A model generated the notes under the pieces. The model made no database searches and was not told the DNA's origin. It saw nothing but the letters and a program-made list of their open reading frames with translations. Shown in pieces: positions 29,317-38,435 of a DNA stretch of 64,000 nucleotides (positions within the stretch are counted from its first letter, which is position 1; each line of letters begins with the position of its first letter). The DNA lies in contig NZ_JAQMUB010000022.1 of assembly GCF_028330965.1 (NCBI RefSeq), positions 30,484-94,483 on the forward strand. Reading direction: 5' to 3'. This stretch comes from Oscillatoria sp. CS-180. GTDB lineage: Bacteria > Cyanobacteriota > Cyanobacteriia > Phormidesmidales > Phormidesmidaceae. A program made the position numbers and the translations under genes.

Positions 29317-29388
29317 TTCTAAAGAAAAGTCTTTACAAAGTCGAGGCAGAAGGCTAGATTACTTTCTAAAGGATTTTCTTTACTAAGT
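29317..29388. promoter_or_regulatory. Twin operator-like repeats in divergent promoter
   Basis: Two 25-bp near-copies lie at 29317-29341 (TTCTAAAGAAAAGTCTTTAC...) and 29364-29388 (TTCTAAAGGATTTTCTTTAC...), 47 bp apart start to start. Each contains a dyad of the form AAAGR-n4-YTTT. They sit between the winged-helix regulator and the MFS gene, the expected place for its binding sites. Confidence 0.7.
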
Positions 29389-29520
29389 TGATTGGGCTAT
29401 CAACGACCAGTACACAAGGGGATTGCCAATGAGAAAAGGACTAGGGGATTCGCTCAGTCCAGAAAACATGATGCCTGCACCGGCAGACATTGGGGTCCAG
29501 GACGAAGGAGGTTGAGAAAG

Positions 29521-30810
29521 ATGCGTTTTACTGCTTGGTGGCCTCAACTGAGTCCACAGGTCTGGATACTTGTAGCGGGGCGGTTTCTCTCGCAAATTGG
29601 CTCTGGAATAGTGCTGTTTTATGTCCCTATTTATTTCGTTAACCAGGTGAGGTTATCGGCGGCCCAGGTTGGTTTGGGCTTAAGTAGTGCAGCAATGGCT
29701 GGTGCAGTCGGCTTTTTTCTGGCCGGCGCAATAACCGATTCTCCGCGATGGGGGCGTCGCCGCACGCTCATGCTCTCCTGCGTTATTTCTGTGTTTGCGG
29801 ATGGGGTGTTTTGGTTTGCCCAAAGTCTGCCGTTACTGATCTTAGCCAGCGTATTGATGGGGTTAGGGGATAGTCTCTATTGGCCGGCATCCGGTGCTGC
29901 CATTACGGATGAATCACCCGATCATCAGCGGGAAGAAGCCTTTGCCGTTTCGGGTTTAGCAGATGCTTTAGGGTCGGGATTAGGCATCGTTCTGGGTGGA
30001 CTGCTAATTGCGACTGCCAATGGTTATCGATTGTTGTTTGTTGTGGATGGCGTCACATTCTTGATGTTTTTGGGGGTGCTGACTGTCATGGTCAAAGACA
30101 CTTATGTTCAGCCTTCTCAAAATGCAACTCATAGCGGTTTCAAAGCATGGAGATTAGCATTACTGGACCCTGTATTTTTGGGGTTTGCGATCGCGAATAT
30201 CTTGTTTACGACTTACATCAATCTGATGGAAAGTACGCTACCCCTATACCTCACGAATTTTGTCCAACCCTCCTCGTGGCTAAGCCTAACGCCAGAGAAT
30301 ATCGGCATTCTTTTTTCAGTCTACGTGTTGATAGTGGCCGTGCTGCAAGTGCCTGCCGTTCGCGTCTTACAACGCTATCAGCGTGCGTCTGTCTTAATCC
30401 TATCGATGATGTCGTGGGGCGCTGGCTTTCTCTTAATCTGGCTGGTCGGTTGGGGTGCTGGATGGCAGCTTATTTTGATTGTGTTGGCGATCGCAATATT
30501 GGCGATCGCGAATGTTATTTACAACCCCTTTGCCGTGGCTCTGGTAACCGAATTAGCTCCCAAGCCCTCTCTTGGCATTTACTTATCGCTAAATGCTCAA
30601 TGTTGGACAGTTGGTTACTTAATTGGCCCGTTGGTAGGAGGGTGGGCACTGACTCAAGGTGAAACAACAGCCCATACACTTTGGGCTGTTGTTTCTTTCA
30701 GTACGCTGATTGGAGCACTTGTTCTCAAGCAGCTTGCCAAGTTCCACAAGAAGGACCTTGCTTCGAAGCAAAACATCGAACCGCTTGACTACCATTCCTA
30801 TTCAGACTGA
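29521..30810 (+). CDS. MFS transporter
   Basis: This 429-residue major facilitator protein has about 12 hydrophobic helices. The loop 2-3 motif appears as GAITDSPRWGRRRTLML, and GDSLYWPASGAAITDE lies in the first half. This arrangement is usual in drug/proton antiporters of the plasma membrane; the substrate is unknown. I choose the ATG at 29521 (MRFTAWWPQLSPQVW) because GGAGG lies about 10 bases before it and the first helix follows. A TTG 43 codons upstream would add a hydrophilic, unfamily-like leader. It is divergent from the Cys-cluster regulator, which probably controls it. The C-terminus is hydrophilic (SKQNIEPLDYHSYSD). Confidence 0.88.
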   Translation: MRFTAWWPQLSPQVWILVAGRFLSQIGSGIVLFYVPIYFVNQVRLSAAQVGLGLSSAAMAGAVGFFLAGAITDSPRWGRRRTLMLSCVISVFADGVFWFAQSLPLLILASVLMGLGDSLYWPASGAAITDESPDHQREEAFAVSGLADALGSGLGIVLGGLLIATANGYRLLFVVDGVTFLMFLGVLTVMVKDTYVQPSQNATHSGFKAWRLALLDPVFLGFAIANILFTTYINLMESTLPLYLTNFVQPSSWLSLTPENIGILFSVYVLIVAVLQVPAVRVLQRYQRASVLILSMMSWGAGFLLIWLVGWGAGWQLILIVLAIAILAIANVIYNPFAVALVTELAPKPSLGIYLSLNAQCWTVGYLIGPLVGGWALTQGETTAHTLWAVVSFSTLIGALVLKQLAKFHKKDLASKQNIEPLDYHSYSD

Positions 30811-30865
30811 TCCCAGTCAGCAGTATTGATTTCATCTATCAGCACATCATCTTGATTCTTAGCCA

Positions 30866-31342
30866 TTACAGCAAAGGACTCATCCCATCCAGCACGCCAA
30901 CATTTTGGTGTGCGAATAGTCGACAATCACCCTGTACTCCAATCTCAACTTCTTCATGAATGCCGCTTTGCTCCAAAAGGGAGCGATGTTCAATGGGGTT
31001 GTACTTCGAGGTGTAGGGCGGATATCGACTCATCCAGCGGTGAGCCAGCGGTGTGATGCTTGACAACGCGCAAGAAGGCTTCACTCAAACCCTCGATGGT
31101 GTCCAAGGCTCTTTTGCGGCCACCCCCCGGTTGGTGAATGCGCTCAGCGCTTGCTCGTCTTGAAGCTCAGCTAGGCCACGACGAACGGGTTTAGCATGAC
31201 AACCAAACAAGTTTGTGATGTAGCTCATCCCGCCATGGCCTAACTTCAGGGCTTCAATAGCGGCATAGCGACGATCCTTTTCCGACAAGGATTGGTAGTA
31301 TCTTTGCATCTGCTCTTCAAGCTCGGGAGAATAGCGCTGCAT
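30866..31342 (-). pseudogene. ISAzo13-type transposase relic
   Basis: On the minus strand the region reads an N-terminal fragment (LSEKDRRYAAIEALKLGHGG, then SYITNLFGCHAKPVRRGLAEL), typical of ISAzo13 transposases. After a frameshift come blocks such as GGGRKRALDTIEGLSEAFLR and HTAGSPLDE, and then a jump to the C-terminal block YPPYTSKYNPIEHR. The central catalytic part is missing, so the gene is dead. No terminal inverted repeats were identified. Total remaining coding length is about 150 codons, against about 400 in an intact enzyme. Confidence 0.75.
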
Positions 31343-31424
31343 TAGAGGGGAATCCTCAGGAAATGAGACTCATGTACCTTAGTTGCTCACGGCACAACTG
31401 AGTACTTTATTTAATCCTCATTCC

Positions 31425-31480
31425 TTAGCGCATCGCCAGATAGCTCGCCGCCTTGTTTCAACGGAATTAGCGATGGCTAT
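31425..31480 (-). repeat. MITE-like repeat, partial copy
   Basis: Read on the minus strand, TATAGCCATCGCTAATTCCG and GGCGGCGAGCTATCTGGCGA align to the left half of the 105-bp repeat. The right half is lost. It lies beside the ISAzo13 relic. Confidence 0.6.
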
Positions 31481-31614
31481 AACTCTTTCTCACCGTGCTC
31501 TCAGATGAACTTATCAGAACTTTCAGCGTCAGAATCTATTGTTTAGTCATGGAAAAGCCCCCCAGGGACTCCAAACTGAGCTATTGCTGTTTTCTTGAAT
31601 ATCAGGAGGCCATC

Positions 31615-32190
31615 ATGTCCATCAGAACAATCAGTCGCATCAGCCTTGTTCCACTGCTGGTTGCGCCTTGGGTTCCATTAACGCTGCCACAGGCGGCCAG
31701 GGCACAAACTTCTGTAGAGGTTCAGTCAGCCAATGAGATTCAGGTGGTCACTCAAAGTGACGAGACCCTCTACTTCAATACCGACACAACCTATGAACTT
31801 CCACTCGCCGTTGCTTCCTCAACGGTTGTTGATGGCCGTTCAATACCTGCAGGAACAATTATTCGAGGACGTTTAGAGCCTGCCTCTGGTGGTCTACGAT
31901 ATGTAGCGACCACTCTTGAAGCGGGCGAAGTCAGTAGATCTTTGAATGCAACATCTGCGGTGCTCGCAGATGTCAAAGATCCCCGAGAAACTTCGGCTGA
32001 GTCGATCGCCGGCGATGCTGCAATTGGTGCTGCTGGCGGAGCGGTCATCGGAGCAGTCATCGGCGATGGCGTAGGCCTTTTGGAAATCTTAGGCGGAGCC
32101 GCTACGGGGGTTCTAGTGGGCAACGTTACGGCCCAGCGGGTAGTTGTTATTGAGGCTAATGAACCAATCCTATTGCAGATTCAGCCCTAG
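31615..32190 (+). CDS. Secreted glycine-zipper protein
   Basis: This 191-residue protein has an N-terminal signal peptide (ISLVPLLVAPWVPLTLPQAARAQ, predicted cleavage after ARA), a beta-rich middle part, and a Gly/Ala-rich zipper near the C-terminus (AAIGAAGGAVIGAVIGDGVG, then GGAATGVLVGN). Glycine-zipper segments are found in outer-membrane-associated lipoprotein-like proteins, so an envelope location is likely. The ATG at 31615 is strongly supported by AGGAGG just upstream and by the signal peptide; a longer frame from 31495 is rejected. It resembles conserved cyanobacterial hypotheticals. Function unknown. Confidence 0.78.
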   Translation: MSIRTISRISLVPLLVAPWVPLTLPQAARAQTSVEVQSANEIQVVTQSDETLYFNTDTTYELPLAVASSTVVDGRSIPAGTIIRGRLEPASGGLRYVATTLEAGEVSRSLNATSAVLADVKDPRETSAESIAGDAAIGAAGGAVIGAVIGDGVGLLEILGGAATGVLVGNVTAQRVVVIEANEPILLQIQP

Positions 32191-32209
32191 ACAGCCCTAG
32201 GTGAAACTT

Positions 32210-32239
32210 GGGGGTTGATGCAACCAAACGCTAACCCCC
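32210..32239. terminator. Stem-loop between convergent genes
   Basis: GGGGGTT pairs with AACCCCC around a 16-base loop, right at the stop of hppD and 20 bp beyond the glycine-zipper gene. There is no good T-run, so this is a candidate bidirectional terminator only. Confidence 0.45.
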
Positions 32240-33325
32240 TTATCCGAGACTGCCCCGCAACTCCTGTTCTCGCTCGATCGCTTCAAACAGCGCCCGAAAA
32301 TTTCCCTCGCCAAATCCTTCAGCACACCTAACTCCGGTATGGGTCGTTTGAGACTGTCGCTCGATAAATTCCCAGAAGAAGGTGGCTTCATCAAAAAGCG
32401 GTTGAGTGAATGTTTGCAACAGACGGGTGCGGGGCGTTTCAGGAGACCAATCGACGAGAATCTGCTGCTGAGCGATCGCACCCCAATCTTTCGCTTCTTG
32501 CCAAAATCCAATCCGTTCCCGCAACTGCTGGTAGTAGATTTCAGGAACGGACAGAAAAGAGAGACCTCTCGTTCTTAATGAAGCAATGGTCTGGACAAGA
32601 TTGCGGGTTTTGAGCGCGACATGTTGAATTCCTGCACCTCGATGCAGGTCAACAAACTCTTGAATCTGTGAATTGTCAGAGGTCGGTTCGTTGATTGGCA
32701 GCGTTGCATTGCCGTGAGGATGCTTGAGCACAATACTCCGGAGACCTGAACGAGGAGTTTCGATCATAAATTGCTGCTGGGGGAGAAAACCCAAGCACTT
32801 TTCGTACCAGGCGGCGGCTTGCTTGAGCTGACCCTGTGAAACATTCAAGACCGCATGATCAATGCCCAACCATGGCAACGGCTGAGGTCCCTGCGATGGG
32901 CTCCAACTGCGCGACAGGACCTTTTTGAAGGTGTCTTTAGGGTTTTCCAGCAGAGTGTGGACAACACTTCCCCAGCCTTGAATACGGCACCAGCGGAGCG
33001 TTCCCCAAGTCGTCTCTAAGAACTGAATGGGCTGCAACAATTTTTCGCCGGCGGCTTGGATGCGTTCGGCGATCGCATCCAAATCAGTTACTCGAAATGC
33101 GATGTCTCCAACACCTTCAGAATATCGCTGTAAAAACCTCTGAACCTGAGGATACTCAGCCCTTTCCGAAGACAACAGTACCAAGATGTTGTTGTGTTGA
33201 ACGACAAACTCTCCGAATCCATGCATAGCTTTATGGGGTATTGGTCGAAAATCTAGCTTCTCGACGAACCAGCTATGCCAAAACTCAGCATTTTTTACAA
33301 AGAGGTGCAGATACTCAAAATCCAT
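32240..33325 (-). CDS. hppD: 4-Hydroxyphenylpyruvate dioxygenase
   Basis: This 361-residue non-heme Fe(II) enzyme converts 4-hydroxyphenylpyruvate to homogentisate, the head-group precursor of tocopherol in cyanobacteria. Two vicinal-oxygen-chelate halves are visible. The iron ligands are the His in GIDHAVLNV, the His in GAGIQHVALKT, and the Glu in FFWEFIERQ near the C-terminus. The length is normal for bacterial and cyanobacterial HPPD. The ATG at 33325 (MDFEYLHLFVKNAEFW) is at the expected position. It is monocistronic and convergent with the glycine-zipper gene. Confidence 0.94.
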   Translation of the reverse strand: MDFEYLHLFVKNAEFWHSWFVEKLDFRPIPHKAMHGFGEFVVQHNNILVLLSSERAEYPQVQRFLQRYSEGVGDIAFRVTDLDAIAERIQAAGEKLLQPIQFLETTWGTLRWCRIQGWGSVVHTLLENPKDTFKKVLSRSWSPSQGPQPLPWLGIDHAVLNVSQGQLKQAAAWYEKCLGFLPQQQFMIETPRSGLRSIVLKHPHGNATLPINEPTSDNSQIQEFVDLHRGAGIQHVALKTRNLVQTIASLRTRGLSFLSVPEIYYQQLRERIGFWQEAKDWGAIAQQQILVDWSPETPRTRLLQTFTQPLFDEATFFWEFIERQSQTTHTGVRCAEGFGEGNFRALFEAIEREQELRGSLG

Positions 33326-33521
33326 CCTCTAATCAGCGTCTCCCGACCCTACAAGGGATACTGTAAGCACGGAAACTTGATTTGTGTAGCTGCAGGTGTC
33401 TAAATTTATCCAGAAATGGCTGGAAAAGCCCTGCAATGACCCCAACACCATATGTGAAGGCTCTAGCAATAAATTTGAGTAAACCGTTAAGCTGTTGGCA
33501 AAGTTATTGACAGATATTTAG

Positions 33522-34472
33522 ATGTCTAAGTCATATACTCCACCCGTGGCTGATCTTCTGACCTATGAGGAGAGTCACTCTGTTCAATCAGGTGAGTGGC
33601 CCAACTATATTGAGGCGTTCGGCTTTACTAAGGAGCACATTCCTGAACTACTCAAACTGGTGCAGGATGACATAATCCTGAAACTTTTTTTGGATAAAGA
33701 GGAAACTGAGGTCCCTGCCGATATCGATCCGGAGTTGGCTTGGGCGGCCCTGATTCATGCTTGGCGTGCCCTAGCTCAGCTACAGGCGACTGACTTTGTT
33801 GATGTTGCAATACAGCTGCTAGAGACTTACCAATTTGAATGGATGATGCAGGAGTTTCCCACAGTCTTTAAGCTAATTGGTCCTTCGGCCATTGAGCCGC
33901 TGGCAGCTGTTCTTCAAGACCAATCCAGCGAACGATTCGAGCGTATGACTTACTCAGAAAGTCTGAAGCATATCGGTCAGGAGTATCCTGAGGAGCGCGA
34001 TCGCTGCGTCACCTACTTGACCAACACGCTAGAAAATCATCAGGACAACGATCCCAGTCTCAATGGTTCGCTAACCTGGTCCCTGATTGATTTGAAGGCA
34101 GTTGAGTCAGCAGGTGTTATTGAGGCTGCCTACGCTGCAGAATCTGTTGACGAGATGTTTGCTGGCAGTTGGCCCAACGTTCAAGTCGAATTGGGATTGA
34201 AGCAGCGAGAAGAATTTACTGAAGAGGAACTTAAGCCTAAACTTAACCCCGAATTTGAACGAATGAGGGAGATGATCGAAGCCTTTAAGCGATCGCGGAA
34301 ACCAAGTGCCTTAGAGTTGGGACTACCCGTTGATCCCAGCACCTATTCACTTGACGACCCTTCTGGATTTAAGACGTTGCTGCCTGACACTGCCCGAAAG
34401 AACGACAGTAAAAAGAAGGGGTTTGACACAACTCAGAAAAAAGGGAAGAAAAAGGGCAAAAAGAAGCGGTAG
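33522..34472 (+). CDS. Helical-repeat (DUF1186-like) protein with Lys tail
   Basis: This 316-residue, acidic, all-helical protein is built of HEAT-like helical pairs (for example LAWAALIHAWRALAQLQATDFVDVAIQLLE and FKLIGPSAIEPLAAVLQDQ). It ends in an unusual basic tail, KKGKKKGKKKR (about 300-316), after a Ser/Pro-rich linker. The body recalls DUF1186-type proteins, sometimes found next to SEC-C motifs, but I see no SEC-C zinc motif. The basic tail may bind nucleic acid or polyphosphate; this is inference. ATG start at 33522. It stands alone. Confidence 0.65.
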   Translation: MSKSYTPPVADLLTYEESHSVQSGEWPNYIEAFGFTKEHIPELLKLVQDDIILKLFLDKEETEVPADIDPELAWAALIHAWRALAQLQATDFVDVAIQLLETYQFEWMMQEFPTVFKLIGPSAIEPLAAVLQDQSSERFERMTYSESLKHIGQEYPEERDRCVTYLTNTLENHQDNDPSLNGSLTWSLIDLKAVESAGVIEAAYAAESVDEMFAGSWPNVQVELGLKQREEFTEEELKPKLNPEFERMREMIEAFKRSRKPSALELGLPVDPSTYSLDDPSGFKTLLPDTARKNDSKKKGFDTTQKKGKKKGKKKR

Positions 34473-34544
34473 CGTGTGCGACGGAGTTGATCAAAAGTAA
34501 ACAGCCCAGCCATAGCGGATGCCTTTAAGTCAACTAAGTCAACC

Positions 34545-34633
34545 ACACCCCATTCCCCACACCCCACTCCCTTCTCCCCACATCCCACTCCCCCAAAAAA
34601 CTGAGATGTACTCCAAGCTGCACAGGGCTATAC
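34545..34633 (+). repeat. C-rich tract plus CAAGCTGCACAGGGC core
   Basis: A pyrimidine-rich stretch (CCCCATTCCCC, CACCCCACTCCC and similar) is followed by CTGAGATGTACTCCAAGCTG and CACAGGGCTATA. The same arrangement recurs at 62365-62432 and, inverted, at 55884-55952. It lies 57 bp before speA. Confidence 0.7.
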
Positions 34634-34690
34634 TCTGAACGGGATAGAGAGTGGTATCTCGTTCTTTACGGTGAGGGGGGACTAGGCAGG

Positions 34691-36673
34691 ATGGACACAA
34701 CTCGGCAATCAAGTGAAGCAATCTTGCAGGCACTGCGATCGCAGGTCAAGTCAGATTTAGAGGTTTCATCACCGCCGTCTCGTTGGAAAATCGAGAACAG
34801 CGAGGAACTCTATCGCATTCAAGGATGGGGCGATCCCTATTTTTCGATCAATGCGGCAGGCCATGTGACCGTCTCACCTCGGGGTGATCGCGGTGGTTCC
34901 CTCGATCTGTATGAATTGGTTGAGTCCTTAAAAAAGCGAAATTTGGGACTTCCAATTCTCATTCGCTTTTCGGATATTTTGGAAGACCGGATTCAGCGGC
35001 TAAACGCCTGCTTTGCCAAAGCGATCGCCCGCTACAGCTATGAGGGCGTCTATCGTGGCGTCTTTCCCGTCAAATGCAATCAGCAGCGTCACTTGATCGA
35101 AGACTTGGTGCGATTTGGCAAGCCTCACCAGTTTGGCTTAGAAGCCGGATCTAAGCCTGAGTTACTCATTGCTTTAGCCACCCTCGATAACCCTGGTTCT
35201 CTCCTCATTTGTAACGGCTACAAAGATCCGGAGTATATTGAGACTGCTATGCTGAGCCAGCGGCTAGGCCATACGCCCATCATTGTTCTGGAGCAGGTGG
35301 ATGAAGTGGATCTGGTGATTGAGGCCAGTCGCCGCCTGAATATTCGACCAGTACTTGGGGTGCGGGTAAAACTGAGCAGCAAAGGGATTGGACGCTGGGG
35401 TGGATCCGCAGGCGATCGCGCTAAATTCGGTCTTGCCATTCCTGAAATTCTGAGTGCCGTTGAGCGCCTACAGCAGGCCGACATGCTGGACTGCTTACAG
35501 CTGCTACATTTCCATATTGGCTCTCAGATTTCGGCCATCAGTGTTATTAAAGATGCTCTGCGAGAAGCCTGTCAGGTTTATGTCGAACTGGTCGGTCTGG
35601 GTGCCAAAATGGGCTACCTGGATGTCGGTGGTGGCTTGGGTATCGATTACGACGGCTCTAAGACCAACTTCTACGCTTCCAAAAACTACAGCATTCAAAA
35701 TTACGCCAATGATGTCGTTGCGGAGGTCAAGGAAGCGTGCTCAGCCCGAGAAATTCCAATGCCGACGCTGATTAGTGAAAGCGGACGGGCGATCGCCTCT
35801 CACCAGTCTGTTCTCGTATTTGATGTCCTCGGCATGAGTGATAGACCTGGTTTAGACTCCATTGAGCCGCCCTCTGAGGACGATCATGCTCTCCTACGAG
35901 AACTGTACGACACCTACGATTCAGTTCACCTCAAGAACTATCAGGAGGCATATCACGATGCGGTTCAATTTAAGGAAGAGTCGATTAGCCTGTTCAATTT
36001 TGGTTACCTCAGTCTGACTGAACGGGCTAAAATTGAGCGCCTGTACTGGGCTTGCTGTCGTCGCATATTAGACTTAGTCCGTAACGAGGACTACGTGCCC
36101 GACGATCTGGAAGATTTAGAAAAGAGCCTCGCGTCTATCTACTATGTCAATCTATCGGTTTTTCAATCCATGCCAGACACGTGGGCAATTGATCAGCTTT
36201 TTCCGATCATGCCCATTCACCGATTGGATGAGGAACCTACGAATCGGGGCACTCTGGCTGACTTAACTTGCGATAGCGACGGCAAGATCGATCAGTTTAT
36301 TGACCTCCGTGACGTAAAACCCGTATTGGAATTGCATTCCGTGACTCCCGACAAACCTTACTATTTGGGCCTGTTTTTAGGGGGCGCCTATCAGGAAATC
36401 ATGGGTAATCTACACAATCTGTTTGGCGATACGAATACTGTTCACATTCACATGACGCCCAAGGGATATCACATTGAGCATGTGGTGAAGGGTGACACCA
36501 TGACCCAGGTGCTTGGCTATGTGCAGTATGATTCTGAGGATTTGGTTGAAAACATCCGTCGTCGTTCAGAGCGAGCCCTTCAGGATGGCACTATCACCAT
36601 TGAAGAAGCCCAACTTCTGCTACAGCATTATGAACATAGTCTGAATCACTACACCTATCTGGCTGCCGATTGA
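34691..36673 (+). CDS. speA: Biosynthetic arginine decarboxylase
   Basis: This 660-residue PLP enzyme makes agmatine from arginine, the first step of polyamine synthesis in cyanobacteria. The PLP Lys is in GVFPVKCNQQRHLIEDLV (about residue 119). The barrel motif LHFHIGSQIS, the Gly-rich DVGGGLGIDYDGS and the SESGRAIASHQS stretch follow. The C-terminal domain contains LFLGGAYQEIMGNLHNLFGDTN. The length matches SpeA (about 650-660). ATG start at 34691, with GGAGG-like purines upstream. Methylthioadenosine made later in the pathway would be recycled by the mtnP product. Confidence 0.96.
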   Translation: MDTTRQSSEAILQALRSQVKSDLEVSSPPSRWKIENSEELYRIQGWGDPYFSINAAGHVTVSPRGDRGGSLDLYELVESLKKRNLGLPILIRFSDILEDRIQRLNACFAKAIARYSYEGVYRGVFPVKCNQQRHLIEDLVRFGKPHQFGLEAGSKPELLIALATLDNPGSLLICNGYKDPEYIETAMLSQRLGHTPIIVLEQVDEVDLVIEASRRLNIRPVLGVRVKLSSKGIGRWGGSAGDRAKFGLAIPEILSAVERLQQADMLDCLQLLHFHIGSQISAISVIKDALREACQVYVELVGLGAKMGYLDVGGGLGIDYDGSKTNFYASKNYSIQNYANDVVAEVKEACSAREIPMPTLISESGRAIASHQSVLVFDVLGMSDRPGLDSIEPPSEDDHALLRELYDTYDSVHLKNYQEAYHDAVQFKEESISLFNFGYLSLTERAKIERLYWACCRRILDLVRNEDYVPDDLEDLEKSLASIYYVNLSVFQSMPDTWAIDQLFPIMPIHRLDEEPTNRGTLADLTCDSDGKIDQFIDLRDVKPVLELHSVTPDKPYYLGLFLGGAYQEIMGNLHNLFGDTNTVHIHMTPKGYHIEHVVKGDTMTQVLGYVQYDSEDLVENIRRRSERALQDGTITIEEAQLLLQHYEHSLNHYTYLAAD

Positions 36674-36757
36674 AAAATGTTTCATCGGGAATCATGAAGC
36701 TGAAATGGGAAGTCAGGTAAAGGAGCACACAGACAACCTCGCATCTATATACCTGCC

Positions 36758-37717
36758 ATGACCTCCCAAAACTATCCTCGCTACTTTGAGAATGCAGAAA
36801 ATATTGCTCTGCCTGCAGGGAGTGAGCGCTACGAACCTCATACGGCTTGGTGGCTAGCTCAATGTTCGAGATTAGCTTATGACTCGAAACTTAATATTGC
36901 TAATAACTTGCAGCAAGTAGGATTTGACCGTGTTTTCTACTTTGATATGCGCGGCACCCAAGGCTTTTTGGCCATTCATCCCGGTGATGGACACGAGTTT
37001 GCCGTTCTAGCATTTCGGGGTACGGAGAAAAATTATATCGACATCCTGACGGACATCTTTATTCTCAGGACCAAGCTACCGGATGTGGAAGGTAAAGAAT
37101 ATGGTGAGGGGCCTCTCTTTGCTCATGCAGGTTTCTTACGAGCGTTTCAAGCCGTTTGGGGAACTGCTTTGCCAAACGCTATCAGAGACCAGATGAATGA
37201 GGCTGAATGGATTGGTGCTCGCGGTGTGAGCGACATTATTCAGGAGAAAATTGAGGATCCCCGAACGCCTCTCTTTGTAACGGGGCATAGTTTAGGCGGG
37301 GCGATCGCAACCCTTTCCGCCTATCATGCACTGCCCTATCACCCCAGCGTTTACCTCTACACATTTGGTAGTCCCCGGGTGGTCAATGCGTTATTGGGCA
37401 AAAAGATCGATGCCGTTCTGGACACCCGATCCTATCGATGTGTATACGGGGACGATATTGTGCCTCGGGTCCCTCCGCTGTTCAACTACACACACATTAA
37501 CCAAGTGGTGTATTTTGATCCTGTACAGGGACGCATGTCCAACAAAAGCACTATGCGGAATGACCTTCTTGTCATTTTAATGCTGCATCTGGATGCCCTG
37601 TTATTTTTCCTAACTCTCAAGGCTCGCAAGCCGAAGACGACCCTAGCGCACGCGATCGCGGCCTACATCAGAGCGGTTGAACGGGAACCGTTGAAGCCAA
37701 GAGTGCCCTCTCGATGA
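36758..37717 (+). CDS. Lipase family protein (class 3)
   Basis: This 319-residue alpha/beta hydrolase of the class 3 (fungal-type) lipase family carries the nucleophile motif TGHSLGGAIATLSAY (about residue 175). The acid is probably Asp in YGDDIVPRVPP and the His is in YTHINQVVYF. No signal peptide is seen, so a cytoplasmic or membrane-surface role on glycerolipids is likely; in cyanobacteria related enzymes remodel galactolipids. A hydrophobic segment (LLVILMLHLDALLFFLTL, about 272-289) near the C-terminus could associate with membranes. It is convergent with a second small hydrolase gene. Confidence 0.88.
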   Translation: MTSQNYPRYFENAENIALPAGSERYEPHTAWWLAQCSRLAYDSKLNIANNLQQVGFDRVFYFDMRGTQGFLAIHPGDGHEFAVLAFRGTEKNYIDILTDIFILRTKLPDVEGKEYGEGPLFAHAGFLRAFQAVWGTALPNAIRDQMNEAEWIGARGVSDIIQEKIEDPRTPLFVTGHSLGGAIATLSAYHALPYHPSVYLYTFGSPRVVNALLGKKIDAVLDTRSYRCVYGDDIVPRVPPLFNYTHINQVVYFDPVQGRMSNKSTMRNDLLVILMLHLDALLFFLTLKARKPKTTLAHAIAAYIRAVEREPLKPRVPSR

Positions 37718-37723
37718 GCGGGT

Positions 37724-38314
37724 TTAGGGCGAGAAATGTAGTTTGGGGTGGCAGCCATAGTGGAGCAACCACTGAGCAATGCAGGCGATCGCGGTCGTTT
37801 GGGTTGACTTGGCAGACATATCGGCTGTGAATAGCTGACGTCCAATTGTCTGGTCAGGAAATTGCCAGAGATCTAAATGCTCCACGGCTGGATCGGCATA
37901 AAAGCTTTCCAGACCTGCCCCTAGCATGGCTGAACTCCAGTGAGTGAAATAATCGTGGCTGACGCGATGAAACGGGAAGTCGCCAACCTGGGGCACGCCC
38001 CAGCCATCGATCGCAATCATTGCGGCAACACGGCGTCCCTGCCCTCGCCACAGATTGGCTGCCGCAGTTGCCCCCACCACTCCAGCACTAAAGCCAATCA
38101 GAAATAGGGGCTCTCTAGGCGGTGCCATTGCCTGCACATAAGACCAGACGGCAAGACCATCAAAGGGCACATAGCGCTGAGTTGGAAGAACACGACAAGC
38201 TTCAGTCTGGTTACCTGGAACGAATTCTTCGGCCAGTAATGCTTTCTGCAAGACTGTGATGAAGCGATCGCTCAACAATTCATCGTGAACACCCGGACAA
38301 ATAATGAGTGCCAT
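37724..38314 (-). CDS. Small alpha/beta hydrolase-like protein
   Basis: This 196-residue protein has the nucleophile-elbow motif GFSAGVVGA (about residue 74-82) in a Rossmann-like context, which suggests a compact alpha/beta hydrolase. A possible acid and a C-terminal His (WLLHYG) are present, but the catalytic set cannot be assigned. It resembles conserved cyanobacterial hypotheticals. It is convergent with the class 3 lipase gene, with 6 bp between their ends. The start is ATG at 38314 (MALIICPGVHDELLSDRF). Function unknown. Confidence 0.7.
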   Translation of the reverse strand: MALIICPGVHDELLSDRFITVLQKALLAEEFVPGNQTEACRVLPTQRYVPFDGLAVWSYVQAMAPPREPLFLIGFSAGVVGATAAANLWRGQGRRVAAMIAIDGWGVPQVGDFPFHRVSHDYFTHWSSAMLGAGLESFYADPAVEHLDLWQFPDQTIGRQLFTADMSAKSTQTTAIACIAQWLLHYGCHPKLHFSP

Positions 38315-38331
38315 TTCCTCTCCCCCCCTTC

Positions 38332-38435
38332 TATCGCTTTAGCCATCTAGGCTTGTGTATCTAAAACATTTAGATTCTTAGCCCATAGTCCAGATGGCTC
38401 GCCGTCCTGCCCTAACGGAACTAGCGACGGCTATA
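38332..38435 (-). mobile_element. MITE-like repeat, full copy (inverted)
   Basis: Read on the minus strand this 104-bp unit begins TATAGCCGTCGCTAGTTCCG, continues GGACGGCGAGCCATCTGG, and ends CCTAGATGGCTAAAGCGATA. It matches the copy at 201-305 in length and ends. Confidence 0.75.
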
